Assembly: GCA_030062745.1 (NCBI GenBank)
Contig: CP099841.1
Span: 10,540,470 to 10,604,469 of the forward strand
Direction of reading: 5' to 3'
DNA from: Capitulum mitella
Lineage: Eukaryota; Arthropoda; Thecostraca; Pollicipedomorpha; Pollicipedidae
Length of the DNA: 64,000 bases
Positions 1-10,099 of the stretch are shown piece after piece (position 1 is the first letter of the stretch; every line of letters starts with the position of its first letter). The position numbers and the translations under genes are program-made. Under the pieces are notes generated by a model. That model worked only from the letters and a program-made list of their open reading frames with translations, was not told where the DNA came from and ran no database searches.

Positions 1-934
1 CTGAGCTCATTTAGTAATGTTTCAAAACGATTTTAATCCCTTGAATTTGTTATATTCCCCCATGTCCTGCTTAGGTCAGTCGTGACACAAGGTGCGCGCG
101 CCGACATGTCAAGTCATAGTTCCGTGACCTGACCTGATATTGATGTAAATCTTGCAACACAATGTGAGGAGACTTCTAGTTGAGTCATATCTCTTCCATT
201 TTTTCCGTTTTCAAAATAAGCTTCAAAAAGCAATGTATAAAAGTAATTTTCAGATGTTGATCTTGATCTGACCTGGTAAAACATGCTCAGGTGAACCAAA
301 TTATTTTTGTTTGCTTTCCCTTTTTATCCACTTATACACTCATACATCATTTTAAGCCATATCATACAAAACTCTATTTTGGCTGCAATTTCTCTTCTAC
401 GTTTATTCACTTATACACTCATATATCATTTTAATCTACGCTCAACAGTACCAAAAGGACCTGGGATGCCTTCCCAGAAACTTGACCTGACTCCGCTCAT
501 GGGCAAAACTAAATTGTCAAAATTTGACATCATGCAGAGGAAACGTCATCACGTTTTGTGACGCTGTTCTTAATATCCTGAGAAAGCGAGGAAAAACCGA
601 AGGGGTCTTATGAAGCCAGCCATAAGAGAAATTGCAGCCAAAGTAGAGTTTTGTACACGAACAGTGTAGAGCTGTGCTGACTTGATCATATCACGAGACA
701 GTAAATCTCCTCTCACCGCCACTCCGGATAGCACAGGTTGTCTGTTTCAAGTAAGAGAACTGACTTTGGAAACATAATAATGACGTAATAACATTAATTG
801 TGGGTGGCCTCATGGAACAAAATAGGTTTCAAGCAGTGAGACGAAAATAACGTCGGACCTAAGCAGTTCTGAAAATGTAGCTTTTTGCTGCGTTTAGCCC
901 CATTCCATTGCCTTTACAATGGCTGCGTACTTGC
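1..934 (-). other. SLC22-type transporter gene, start of intron 2 (incomplete)
   Basis: This stretch follows the exon ending at 935 on the minus strand and runs off the left edge. It is AT-rich and non-coding in appearance. It holds several AGGTCA-type half-sites (for example around 125-135, 262-270 and 480-490) and an imperfect direct repeat containing cttatacactcatacatcat near 340 and 410. I see no further exon. The next transporter exon must lie beyond the window. Confidence 0.5.
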
Positions 935-938
935 CTCT
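926..938 (-). other. GC-AG type 5' splice site of transporter exon 2
   Basis: Read on the minus strand the boundary is CAGAG|GCAAGTACG. This fits the strong consensus of the rare GC donor class (AG|GCAAGT), which compensates for C at +2 by pairing well with U1 at the other positions. The protein ends at TLVSE exactly where the family continues with a hydrophobic or aromatic residue, which favours this site. The acceptor lies outside the window. Confidence 0.6.
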
Positions 939-1157
939 GAAACAAGCGTGTTCTCCATGACAGATGTGTCGTACACCCAGTGAGCGCAGGTCACAGTCTG
1001 ACGACTGAAATCGGCCGGCTGACAGCCATCGGAGCTGTTCCTCTTGAACGCCGAGCATTGGCTCCACATGTGCTCGTCGTCGTGAGGTATGGTGAACTTG
1101 AGAAACTCAGCACTGTAGCTGGCGTTGCTGATGTCCTCGCATCCATTCACCAGGCAC
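935..1157 (-). CDS. SLC22-type organic cation transporter, coding exon 2 (large extracellular loop)
   Basis: This exon encodes 74 residues after the split codon shared with exon 1. It is the long extracellular loop between membrane segments 1 and 2 that is diagnostic of the SLC22 family. The join reads DHR-CLVNGCED, the usual family DHRC element. The loop has two N-glycosylation sequons (NAS, NSS), an FTIPHD stretch and the conserved CAHWVYD...TLVSE end that precedes segment 2. The acceptor is GATCACAG before TGCCTGG, in matching phase. The exon leaves in phase 0 at CAGAG followed by GCAAGTACG, so the donor appears to be GC rather than GT. A GT four bases further on would give a non-family ending (SEA). 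What is seen is the motif pattern and phase. Family membership is established knowledge; the substrate (a small organic cation or zwitterion) is not predictable. Cell location would be the plasma membrane. Confidence 0.85.
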
Positions 1158-3604
1158 CTGTGATCACCATTGTCTTTCGATCAGACTATGATCGAAACAG
1201 AATGCGGCACACCCATGTTCCGAGTCCCTCGATGTATTGACATCGTTCCACTGGACATGGCTTCACACACGTAGACGAGGATCTCGCTATCATTCTTGCT
1301 GTGTTTTGGAGGGGGGGGGGGGATCCACTTTGTCTTACAATGCCTGCAGTAACTGGCAACAATAGGCTGCATCACATTTTTGGGGTATGCCGAAATTCAA
1401 GGGTGCTCTCCTTTGTTGTGAAGAATACAGGGTCATATCTTGCGCAACCGTGTCACTGATTTAACACCTTAAGCCTGAACCTTAAAATTAAGCTGTTAAC
1501 CTGGAATTACACGATTGGATGAAGAGATCTGAGTTTTTTTAACAAGCAGTGCTTAGCACCAGCTCTAATTCCAAAGTACCCAGGCAAAAGGTGTCGTTGA
1601 AGGGTAATCGAGATCCTGCCGTCAAATTAATTTCATTTGTTCTTTTGGGGAGAGCCCTTCCGCAAGATTCGTCATGATTCCGAAACATGAACCAGCAGCA
1701 ATAGAGCGGAACAAGACTCGGCACGTGCCCAGCAGCGCTCCCACCGGAGTTCGGTGGTGTTGCCGCTCATTGGCGGGGTTGATGATTCGTCTACCTAGGT
1801 GGGTTTTTCGTAACCCACACCATGCGAATGTGAAGTTAGACGGGCTTCGTTATTACAGTGCTATTAGCATATGATTGCTGTTGCTGGTGTTAAGAACCTA
1901 ACTCGTGCGGCCCCCAACGATCCGCTTGTACCTCCCGCGTCACAGAGTAAGTTCTCAGCGTAGTCTATTTAGCAAAGCGTAATAAACGGCCAGATATAAA
2001 CGGCTCAGTAACAACGTGCAAAATAACCCTCCATGCAAGCACCTACGACTGCATCATTCCGTAACAGAGGCATTTACAAATCACCAGGCGACATGATCGA
2101 GGGCATGGGCGGCAGCCGCAGAGTCCAAGTGACTGAAGGAAAGGGTTCCTAGATACCCGATTGTTAAGATCAATCGGGTAGGGGAGACAGAGAAGGGGAG
2201 CGTGCTCGTTATAATCAAACACGTAAGACAAAGGAGGCCCAGAAAATAGCCCTGGGACCGTGGCGCAAGTCGTTGTAATCAACTCGCGGACAGTAGAGGC
2301 AGGGGCGGAGCGGACAGGAGCGTTTCTTAACCGAGAGAGTCCAGGCCTGGACTGACCTGCCGCCCCGAGCCGCCCCTCACCTCTCCTCGGTCGCAAACCA
2401 CCAGCCAGTCAAACAGCAGCACGCGCGCCGCGGCGCACACACGGGGAAAGCGACTTTCTGGAATATTCCAACTCGGCCGAGGCCATAAAGATTTGCCCTG
2501 AGACGGCCTCAATCCTACGACTTCTAAGCGACCATCATATTGCGCAGGGCGTTAGCCCATCAGGCCACCGTACTGATAAGAAGTGGACGCGAAACGCACT
2601 GCTGACGCCGCCACAGTTCAACACCGCCGCAACACCGGGATGTTTCTTCACCTAGCGCTTCATGGGGTGTGACTCGCGACACCCTACTCATTAACTTCAC
2701 AAACAGTGGAACAGGATTATCAAACAGGATATACATCGGATGCCAATGTACGTTCATCTCAAGACAATGAATGACAAGACAAGACAAAGACAACCCTAAA
2801 ATGATAGCCAATGCAAGTATATCTGCGACCCAGGTCAACCTAGGCCATGCTATAATAGCAGTTCACTTACATGTTAATTTCAACGTTTGCATAACACAGT
2901 GCATAAACATTCATAAGCGCAAAAGCCCCCATCAAATGTCTTTAAATACCTGAGGTACACAAATCTGCCAACTTGCCTACGAGCATGTCTAACAGATATT
3001 GGTTAAAATTATGGCAGACATATGACGGATAATCATTATTTGAGGAAAATAAAAACATCAGGCATGCAGTATAGCAAGTCGCTGTGAATATGGTAGGAGC
3101 TCCATGCACTGGCTCTGGAAGGAGGCGATTAATGTATTATTTCGATGGGTAGGACAAAATATGGCGGAGTTCGAAATATCGCAATTTTGGGTTTTTAGCC
3201 TTTGCACGTGACAATTTGGACGTCATGGGCCTGTGCTAAAGACCCGTGATGGCACTATGAAATTGGTCAAATGGCCGTTGAGTGACAGTAACATCAATCG
3301 CTGCCTTAAGTTGTACTGCAGGGAATGTCTGGAAAAAACTAAACGAGTTTTTCATAACTTTTGCTGTTTTTCTTCTAAATACACCCAATCTACACAGTAG
3401 TATCTCCGTTCTATATGTTCTAAGTATATGGCATTTCTTGTCGAATTTCAAAGGCGTAGATAAAACGGTTCTAAAATGACAGCTGACTATTAAAATAACG
3501 TTTTTTTGCACTTGTCTTGATAATCCATGAATCTGACCCGCAATGAAAACAGCCAATACCAGGAGTTTGCTTTTAGTCACTTTTTTTTCTCAGCCGTTTC
3601 TGCA

Positions 3605-4027
3605 TGTATAATTGTTGTGGAAGCAGCGAACCCTTTGTTAGGTTGAATGGCACCCTTTTCATCGCCATGTGTTAGAGAGCATGCTCAATCCGCGAAAAGT
3701 CATTTTGCGTAGAGCTCTACGTGGAAACCGGATCCTTCAAACACACCAAGAGATGCAAAATCCGAAGATTTTGTGATAACATTACGCAAACAGCCGTGAC
3801 TCCTGAATTTGTTAGTCCATTACGGTATTCTGGTCTTCCCTGAAGATTCTCTATAGTTCGGTTAATTTGGAATTGTCTTTTGATGTGTTTGAAGGATCCG
3901 GTTTTTACCTAAAGCGTAAAATGCCTCCTCGCGGATCGGTCAAGGCATGATTGGTATCCAACACAGTGCAATGAGGAGGGTGGCATTCGACTTTCCAAAG
4001 GGTTGGCTGCTTTCGCAATAATAACTA
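3605..4027. mobile_element. Fold-back / MITE-like element with long imperfect inverted repeats
   Basis: The two halves are imperfect inverted copies of each other. GCAGCgAACCCTTTG near 3622 is mirrored by GCAGCcAACCCTTTG (reverse strand) near 4005. A tighter inner pair is ACCGGATCCTTCAAACACA at about 3728, mirrored near 3884-3905. The spacer is about 130 bp and has no coding potential. This is the structure of a small non-autonomous fold-back DNA element. The superfamily cannot be named because no clear target duplication was found. Confidence 0.55.
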
Positions 4028-4150
4028 CAGGAACGGCTGGGAAACAAAGCAAAATAGTGACCAAAAGCGAAATCTTGCTTTTTGACACCTTTATTGCACG
4101 TCAAGCTCATGAATCATTAAGAGAAGTAAAACATTATAATGAACTGTTCT

Positions 4151-5374
4151 TTAACCCACGCACGACCGTCGGTCGGTTACGATCACGGCCGACTGGGGGG
4201 AGGCAGTTGGCCGCCCCCCTCTAACTCACGAACGGTTGGTTGCACGATGCAAGTAAGTACACCGCTGGAAAGCTTGTGACGAGTAGAGCTCGGAACTGGT
4301 CTCATTTGTTAGTTTTGGATAATATGTAAGCAATTTACGTCCTATATATGTTTTCTCATAGCCGACTGCATAAGACCGAGAAACGGCCTGAATCTCAAGG
4401 GCTGTGACTAACAACGTATAGGTAAAGGCACCAGCGCACAAGTAAAGGTCCACAAATGCCGATGCACATCTAATTTCTTGGATTTGTTCAACATATACGC
4501 CGAAACTTTGAGTTAAAGACACGGCAATTTACGTGCCGGCTGTCGGCGTGCACCGCAGCCGTATGCAGTAAGAAATTAACGGGAACTAGTTTTAACGATC
4601 TTTTATTTTTGCCAAAAAAGCCTATCCATGTAAACTTTGTTGATCTTAGTGGCTCCTGTGATAGTTTTTCATGCTTAAATTTTAGAAAAATTCATTAGTT
4701 ACCAATTTACGGCATTGGCAGAGTTTTATTCGCAAAAGCCCGCTTATGTCCAAAATATCCATTTTTTTTAAACTTTTTTAGGTTCCTGGTATTACCTACA
4801 TCTGTGCAAGCCAGTTCTGACATTTTCTACTCATTCTGAGTAATTCATCGCTGATTTTGACGGTGGTACATTTTTGCTCACAACAGTTATTCGTGACTTG
4901 ACCTCAAGTCAATTGCTGGAGGTCATTGATACTTTGTTCAATGACGGCAACTGGATGTCTGCTTCATTCCACACTAAAAATGTTATGAAATATTCTGTCA
5001 ATTTCCGAACAAAAATGACGACATGTCTTAAAAATGGACTTGGCCTTAGGTCAATGACTCGGAAAGTTCCGAAAAATCTGAGATAGCAGATTGTTGCATC
5101 TATCGAGACCACTAATCACTGGAAGTATTATTGTGATGTCTTGTTTTGCGAAAAAGTTACAGGGCGCTAAACTATTTTCGACATAGTTCCGTTTGACCTG
5201 GCCTAGGCCAGGCACTTGAGCTAACCTGAAGTCAAAACTTTGACGCAAGGTGTAAAAATGATGAAGCAAAAGGTACACAAAGTTTCGTGACTTTGTGTTT
5301 GTTCGTTCTCTCGCAACCCCAGAAGAACCTCATGGGGGGCGGTCAACTGCTCCTCCCAGTCGGGGGCGGTTTAA
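4151..5374 (+). mobile_element. TTAA-flanked non-autonomous element, family B copy 1 (piggyBac-like target site)
   Basis: The copy begins TTAACCCACGCACGACCG and ends GGGGGCGGTTTAA, so it is bounded by TTAA on both sides, as for piggyBac-type insertions. GC-rich subterminal palindromes sit at both ends (GACTGGGGGG...GGCCGCCCCCC on the left, GGGGGGCGGTCAACTGC...CAGTCGGGGG on the right). The 1.22 kb interior is non-coding and contains several AGGTCA-like half-sites. A full-length inverted copy lies at 25525-26752 and a deleted one at 7601-8028. The family relation comes from direct comparison of copies; the piggyBac label is inferred from TTAA alone. Confidence 0.7.
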
Positions 5375-6177
5375 GAAGCATTCCATCTACGCTGTTGAAA
5401 CTTGCTCAACATGTCACACAGAGAACGGAGATACTTTTGTGGAACTTTGGTGTATTTGGACGAATTGCAACAAAAACTGTTAACAAAAACTGGGGTGCCG
5501 CTTTTTCAAACTCCTCGTACTTGGATTGACAGGGCACTTGAAACATCTCAGTCTTATAGATTTGACCTTTGATGGTGTTTTGCGGGTTAATGAGTGGTTT
5601 CCATTCCTCTTCATGACCTTAGAACATATAATGCACGTTATCGATCATCTTGCATAACCAACATATCGTCGCAGATTCACGAACAAACTGGAGAAACGGT
5701 AAACTGTAAAACATCACTGTCTTTATGGCGTCATTTTGACATGATCCTTGGTGACGTTCAACACAGATTCCAAAATTTCGAATTAATGCATCAAGGGATG
5801 CTTAAAACATGACGAGGCTGCTCCGTTTCATTACGGATATAATCCGCAGAGAAAAAAGAGGGTGGTTGACGCCGTCCTCTGCAGGAGGTTTGGGACTGAA
5901 GCTGCCAGTCAATATCATTAGACTTGTGCTTAAATAATAAATATCGGTCGCTATATGATGGGCTTTTGTGCTACACTGCAATCTAAACGAATGCAGATCT
6001 CACAAAAAGTGCTCTATGTGTAAGCGGATAATTGCAAGCGATCTGCAAAGACTAAGGAGGAAGCAATTTCTAGGGACTTGCCTTTGCATTTGTCACTGCA
6101 AAAATATGGGTTTTTTAGTCTGCCGTGGTTCAAGAGGTTTCCCACGGCGTCGTGATGAGTTATTCTGCTGGTCCTAC

Positions 6178-6320
6178 CTGTGATCCATGACGAAGGCGAC
6201 CCAAGAGTAGCCGACGGTGATGGCAGCGACCATGATGGACGGGAGACAGGCAAACAGGTAGACGACTCGCTGGTAGCGGCCCCAGCCGCCCACACGCTCC
6301 AGAATTTCTTCGACGTCCAT
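6178..6320 (-). CDS. SLC22-type organic cation transporter, first coding exon
   Basis: The exon encodes the N-terminus and membrane segment 1. It starts MDVEEILERVGGWGRYQ, the typical short cytosolic SLC22 lead (acidic residues, then G-x-[WF]-G-R-Y-Q). A hydrophobic segment follows at about residues 19-44 (with FACLPSIMVAA), and it ends VMDH plus two bases of an Arg codon. I chose the ATG at 6320 because it matches the family start; an in-frame ATG at 6365 would add 15 residues. The donor CAG|GTAGGAC joins in phase with exon 2 (935-1157) to give the conserved DHRC. SLC22 proteins are 12-segment major-facilitator carriers of about 500-600 residues in the plasma membrane. Only about 122 residues are in this window, so substrate and completeness cannot be judged. 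Confidence 0.85.
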
Positions 6321-7600
6321 CTTGAGACGCTGATCGGCAGGATAGTGCAAAGTAGGCGAATGCAAAGTTTTATTAACCTTTGCACATTCGAGGGTGTCTC
6401 AACAACCTCTCTTCCCTAAGGTTATCTAGACACAGGGCAAAAACGTCGATGGCTAGAAACGTGAAGTTTTTCGCAGCTGTTAGTGCATCATTTTTAAATC
6501 TTTTGACACCATTTCAAAATCAGGTTATGTTACGTCACTGCTCTATTTGAACTTTAAGGTATGCCAAAAAAGTGCAAGCTTGTGCCAGTGGCTGTCCGAC
6601 AAACAGAAAACGATACTGGAATCCCCAGCTCATGTTCTAAAAAATTGTTTGAAAAAATTGTCATTTTTTCGGGAACATGTTTGACCTGATCTCAGGCCAA
6701 CCGTAGTGAGATACTGCTTTTAGTATTTCTACCAGGAACTGCTCTGTACAGGAGACGCTTTAGTGTAAGAAAAGAGATGCAAATAGTATGGTACGCTTTT
6801 TGAATGATGCAACGTACTGTTTGTGAGGGGTTAGTGACCTAATGTCAGGTCAATTGGTTAAAAAATGGAATGTACAACATCATGTGGATAAAATGGATTT
6901 GTCATTCACTTCTGATGCGGAATGATAAGACTGCATTTCATTTTAAGTTCGTGAAGGCTTCGAAATGTCATGACCTTATGTGACTCGAAATGATCTGATA
7001 TCATTTCAAAGGTCACTTGTCATTTGGGACGCCGTAGAATCTCATGAAATACTTTAAGACAACGCATGGAGTTTGTTTCAAGTGTTCACTTGTACTTGTT
7101 TCTGTGACACAAAAGATTATTCATTTGGCCCATGTTAACCTTGCATGACTGCATTGACCGTAAGAGCTCTTGTCTTGGGGATTTCAGGCTGTTTTCATTA
7201 TCTCAGTCGTGTTTCCATGATTCGTTTTGTTTCGTGGCACCGTTATTTCTCGAAAGAAACGGACGCATTTTGCCTGCTATCGTCCCTGCCTCAACTTGTC
7301 CTGATTTTTCCTTAGCTTAACATCTGAAGAATATGACATAGGACTTACTTGACGTATGAATAACTTGAATTGTGACAGATATGCAAACTTACTGAGCTTC
7401 CATATCTGAGCACACCTTCGCAACGGTGATTCCAAAACGTATGTTTGCAGTATCTTTACACAAATGCCAGTTTCGGCATAAACCAATGTGTATATTCCCG
7501 TGACTGCTGACCTGACCTGACATGACCTGAAGAGTAGTAAAATGCTTTTTGGCAATAACCGATGCAGAAAACAAAAAGGCCACGAAAGTTTACTTTCTAT
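6321..7600. other. Upstream flank of the transporter gene, no gene seen
   Basis: AT-rich sequence upstream of the transporter start. It contains AGGTCA-type half-sites, including the everted pair TGACCTAATGTCAGGTCA near 6836-6853 and a run of GACCTGACCTGACATGACCT near 7508-7530. No coding exon or RNA gene is recognisable. Confidence 0.4.
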
Positions 7601-8028
7601 TTAACCGCGCCCGACAGGCAGTTGGCGCCATCCACACCAGACTGGGGAACCGGTGGACCGCCCCCTCTGCCTCATGGACGGTTGGTTGCATGATAAAAGT
7701 AAGCACACCGTTGGTACGCTCGTGACAAGTAGAGCCCGAAACTGGTTTTATTTTTAGTTTTGGATAATATGTAAACCATTTACGCTTTATCGATGTTTTC
7801 TCACGGCTCACTGCATGAAACCGAGAACCGATCAGCGACAACAGAGAAGCGAGACCTAGATCAGACATGTGAGTTGACCTGATGTCAAAGCTTTGACACA
7901 AGGTGTAAAAATAATAAAGTAAAAGGTAAACAAAGTTTCGTGGCGCTGGGTTCGTTCGTTATCTGGAAATCTTGAAAAAACCTCAGGGGGGAGCGTCAAC
8001 CGTACCCCCTTAGTCGGGGGCGGGTTAA
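7601..8028 (+). mobile_element. TTAA-flanked element, family B copy 2 (internally deleted)
   Basis: The copy begins TTAACCGCGCCCGACAGG and ends GTCGGGGGCGGGTTAA. Its ends match the 1.22 kb copy at 4151-5374, including the GGACGGTTGGTTGCATG block and the closing GGGGGGAGCGTCAACC block, but about 800 bp of interior is missing. It is a typical deletion derivative of a non-autonomous DNA element. Confidence 0.65.
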
Positions 8029-9600
8029 AGTCCTGCACATCACACGTTCTGTTTGCTGTTGCAAGTGTATGATGTTACGTGATTTAGTGCTTAATGTCCT
8101 TCGAGGCGATACCCATTCAAATTTTTCTGACATGGGGTAGCCGATACAACTTGCTAAAACCAAAACCGCTTTGAAAACAAAAGGTTACTATTTTCTACTC
8201 GGCGGATCCCAGTTACTACGCCGAGTGTGCGACAGCTAACTCATTTCACTGAAGTTAACCAGTGAGAGATATTTATCTAGATGCAAACTAGCGCGTTACA
8301 TGGTTAGTTTGGGGCCAAAATCGAAGCTTTTTATTGCACGCACACCTGTGCACCCACTTAGTTCCTTTATCTAGATCAAAGTATTAAAGTAGATATCACA
8401 AACTTCCCGCAGACGAAGGATCCCAACTCTAACAAGTTGCACGTTCACATGGACGGCATTTGGCCACCGATGCCCTAAATCTTGTATGTGCTGGATGGCG
8501 TTAGTGACTTTGCAGCTAATCACAAAGTTTGACGCCTCCAGCATCAACGGTTCCCAAGCCAAAGGCCTGAATGACAAAGGGGCACATCTCAGCACGTGCG
8601 TACCGCACACATACAGGCTGAAGCCGTTGACGTGCAAAACGGCCATATATATCGACTGCTACGTATCTCGTGCTCCTAGCCGCCAATTTCCAGCATTCTA
8701 GCGTTAATAGTTTTCCGGCAATGAAGAAGGGGTATTATTCTTGGTCACCTTGCGCTTCACGTGCAAGCTGCACCCCCATTTCCATCTGAATCCACCGAAA
8801 TTCGATCGCCCATCTGCCCGTCCTCTTTTCCAAGTCATCATCGCGCCAAACTGCGCCTCTTGCGTCCCGTCAGTTCGTCAGTAAGAAAAACAGGAGTTGA
8901 AAATATGCCCACGTGTGATGCACGTGGCCAATTACACCGTGCCCATTATAAGGGGTATTGTTGGTTAGATCTGGTGTAGGTTATCTACTCACCAAATTTC
9001 AGCCGCACAAGTCACTTCTAACGGCACTCGGAGGCTCCTGATTCCAAATCGAAATAGGTGCCTGTGGTTCGCCACGTGGGTCGCACGTGGGTGCGGATCA
9101 CAAAAGCACGCACCGGCAAGTGGGGCCTATGTTATCACCAAGTCCTGAGTCAACAGCTCCCACCGTTTGACCTACAACCATGATTAATTGGATTCTGAAG
9201 TGGTACGGCTCGCGCCACGTGGCACGCACCATTCTCCACGAACCACTTCGAAACCTGCACCACGATCTGTGCGTCGCCTCGGGGCACCCGATGGTGCCAC
9301 CTGTGTCACAATGGGCCGGCGCGTTCGGGCGCTATACGCACGGAAGTTTGGAATGACTTACTGACTGAATGAATGAATGAAAACCACCTCGATTTGAACT
9401 TTTCCTGGCGACCGCCCTGGATGGCATCTCACCAGCTAAGAGCGTGCAAAACACGCTTTTAACTCTTTCGATTTACAGCTACGTTAAGATCTATTCTTCG
9501 GATTCTTACGTGCACCAACATAAATATGTTTTCTAGAAGTTTATTTTCATTTCTATGTTAATTTTCTGTATCTTAGCTGGATGCGCAACAAGTATTTTTT
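8029..9600. other. Non-repetitive stretch with CACGTG cluster, no recognisable gene
   Basis: Moderately GC-rich sequence between mobile elements. I see open frames around 8371-8701 on both strands but recognise no family in them, and no splice-bounded exon stands out. Seven CACGTG motifs fall between 8593 and 9221. A short (TGAA)n run lies at 9364-9380. Confidence 0.4.
8593..9221. promoter_or_regulatory. Cluster of seven CACGTG (E-box) hexamers
   Basis: CACGTG occurs at 8593, 8758, 8910, 8921, 9073, 9084 and 9216, seven times in 629 bp, with two close pairs spaced 11 bp apart. CACGTG is the core site of bHLH and bHLH-PAS factors. The cluster lies 2.3-2.9 kb upstream of the transporter's start codon on the minus strand, so a distal regulatory role is possible. 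The sequence alone does not prove binding. Confidence 0.35.
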
Positions 9601-9945
9601 TTGCTTATTATGTTTGTGTATTATGTTTCGATATTAACGTATGATGCTGCTGTCGCTGGAGCTGACGGTGGGGCACTCCTGGTTGCATGTTCATGGCTGA
9701 GGGCTGAAAATAAAAAGAACGAAACTAAAACAGAGACTGCAGCAAGAAGTGTTTCTTTTTTGCGAAAATCCCCGTTAAGACGTGCAGGGCGGTACGAAAA
9801 GAGCGACTGTAGCCGAACCACGGTAAAAAAACAGTCATGTTTGGGTGGATATGGGCCACAAAAGAAACGACAACACGTCGGTGTAGCAAGAAATCAACGT
9901 CCTCTAGACTATATTGAAGTGGAATGATAAGAGTTTCGAGAACCA
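9601..9945 (+). repeat. Dispersed repeat C, copy 1
   Basis: The segment shares blocks with 32596-32990: TGTTTGGGTGGATATGGGCC...ACAAAAGAA here against GGGTCGATATGGGGTACAAAAGAA there. AAGTGGAATGATAAG...TTCGAG here matches AAATGGAATCGATAACGGG...TCGAG there. A shorter piece (ACTCCTGG..CATGTTCATGG) also resembles 51435-51460. The homology is old and the element type is unknown. Confidence 0.4.
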
Positions 9946-10099
9946 AGTGCACGGTATCTTTCCGGGCGGCGTGGCCCCCCAGACCATGAACGTTTGGCTT
10001 TTGGCACAAACGAATGACGGGACACGCAACTATGTCATATTGTCGCCGCTTGCGCACCTTGGTGCATGCTGCGCGCACTGAAACTTGCTGTGCGCCATG

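Larger units (their letters stand above)
1158..6177 (-). other. SLC22-type transporter intron 1 (about 5.0 kb)
   Basis: Intron between the two transporter exons, with donor CAG|GTAGGAC at 6177 and acceptor CACAG at 1158. It contains a fold-back element (3605-4027) and a TTAA-flanked element (4151-5374). It also has a G run of about 12 bases near 1310-1321 and a GC-richer stretch at 2270-2480 in which I recognise no protein. Scattered AGGTCA half-sites occur in 4890-5230. No internal exon is visible. Confidence 0.6.

Noticed and set aside
1306..1321. Poly-G run, and similar G/C runs at 49314-49327, 49411-49419 and 53679-53695
   Set aside because: Simple homopolymers; exact lengths may be assembly-dependent and no function is implied.
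8371..8701. Open frames of 71 and 91 codons on opposite strands
   Set aside because: No recognisable motif, no clear splice sites, and overlapping frames on both strands. Insufficient support for a gene.
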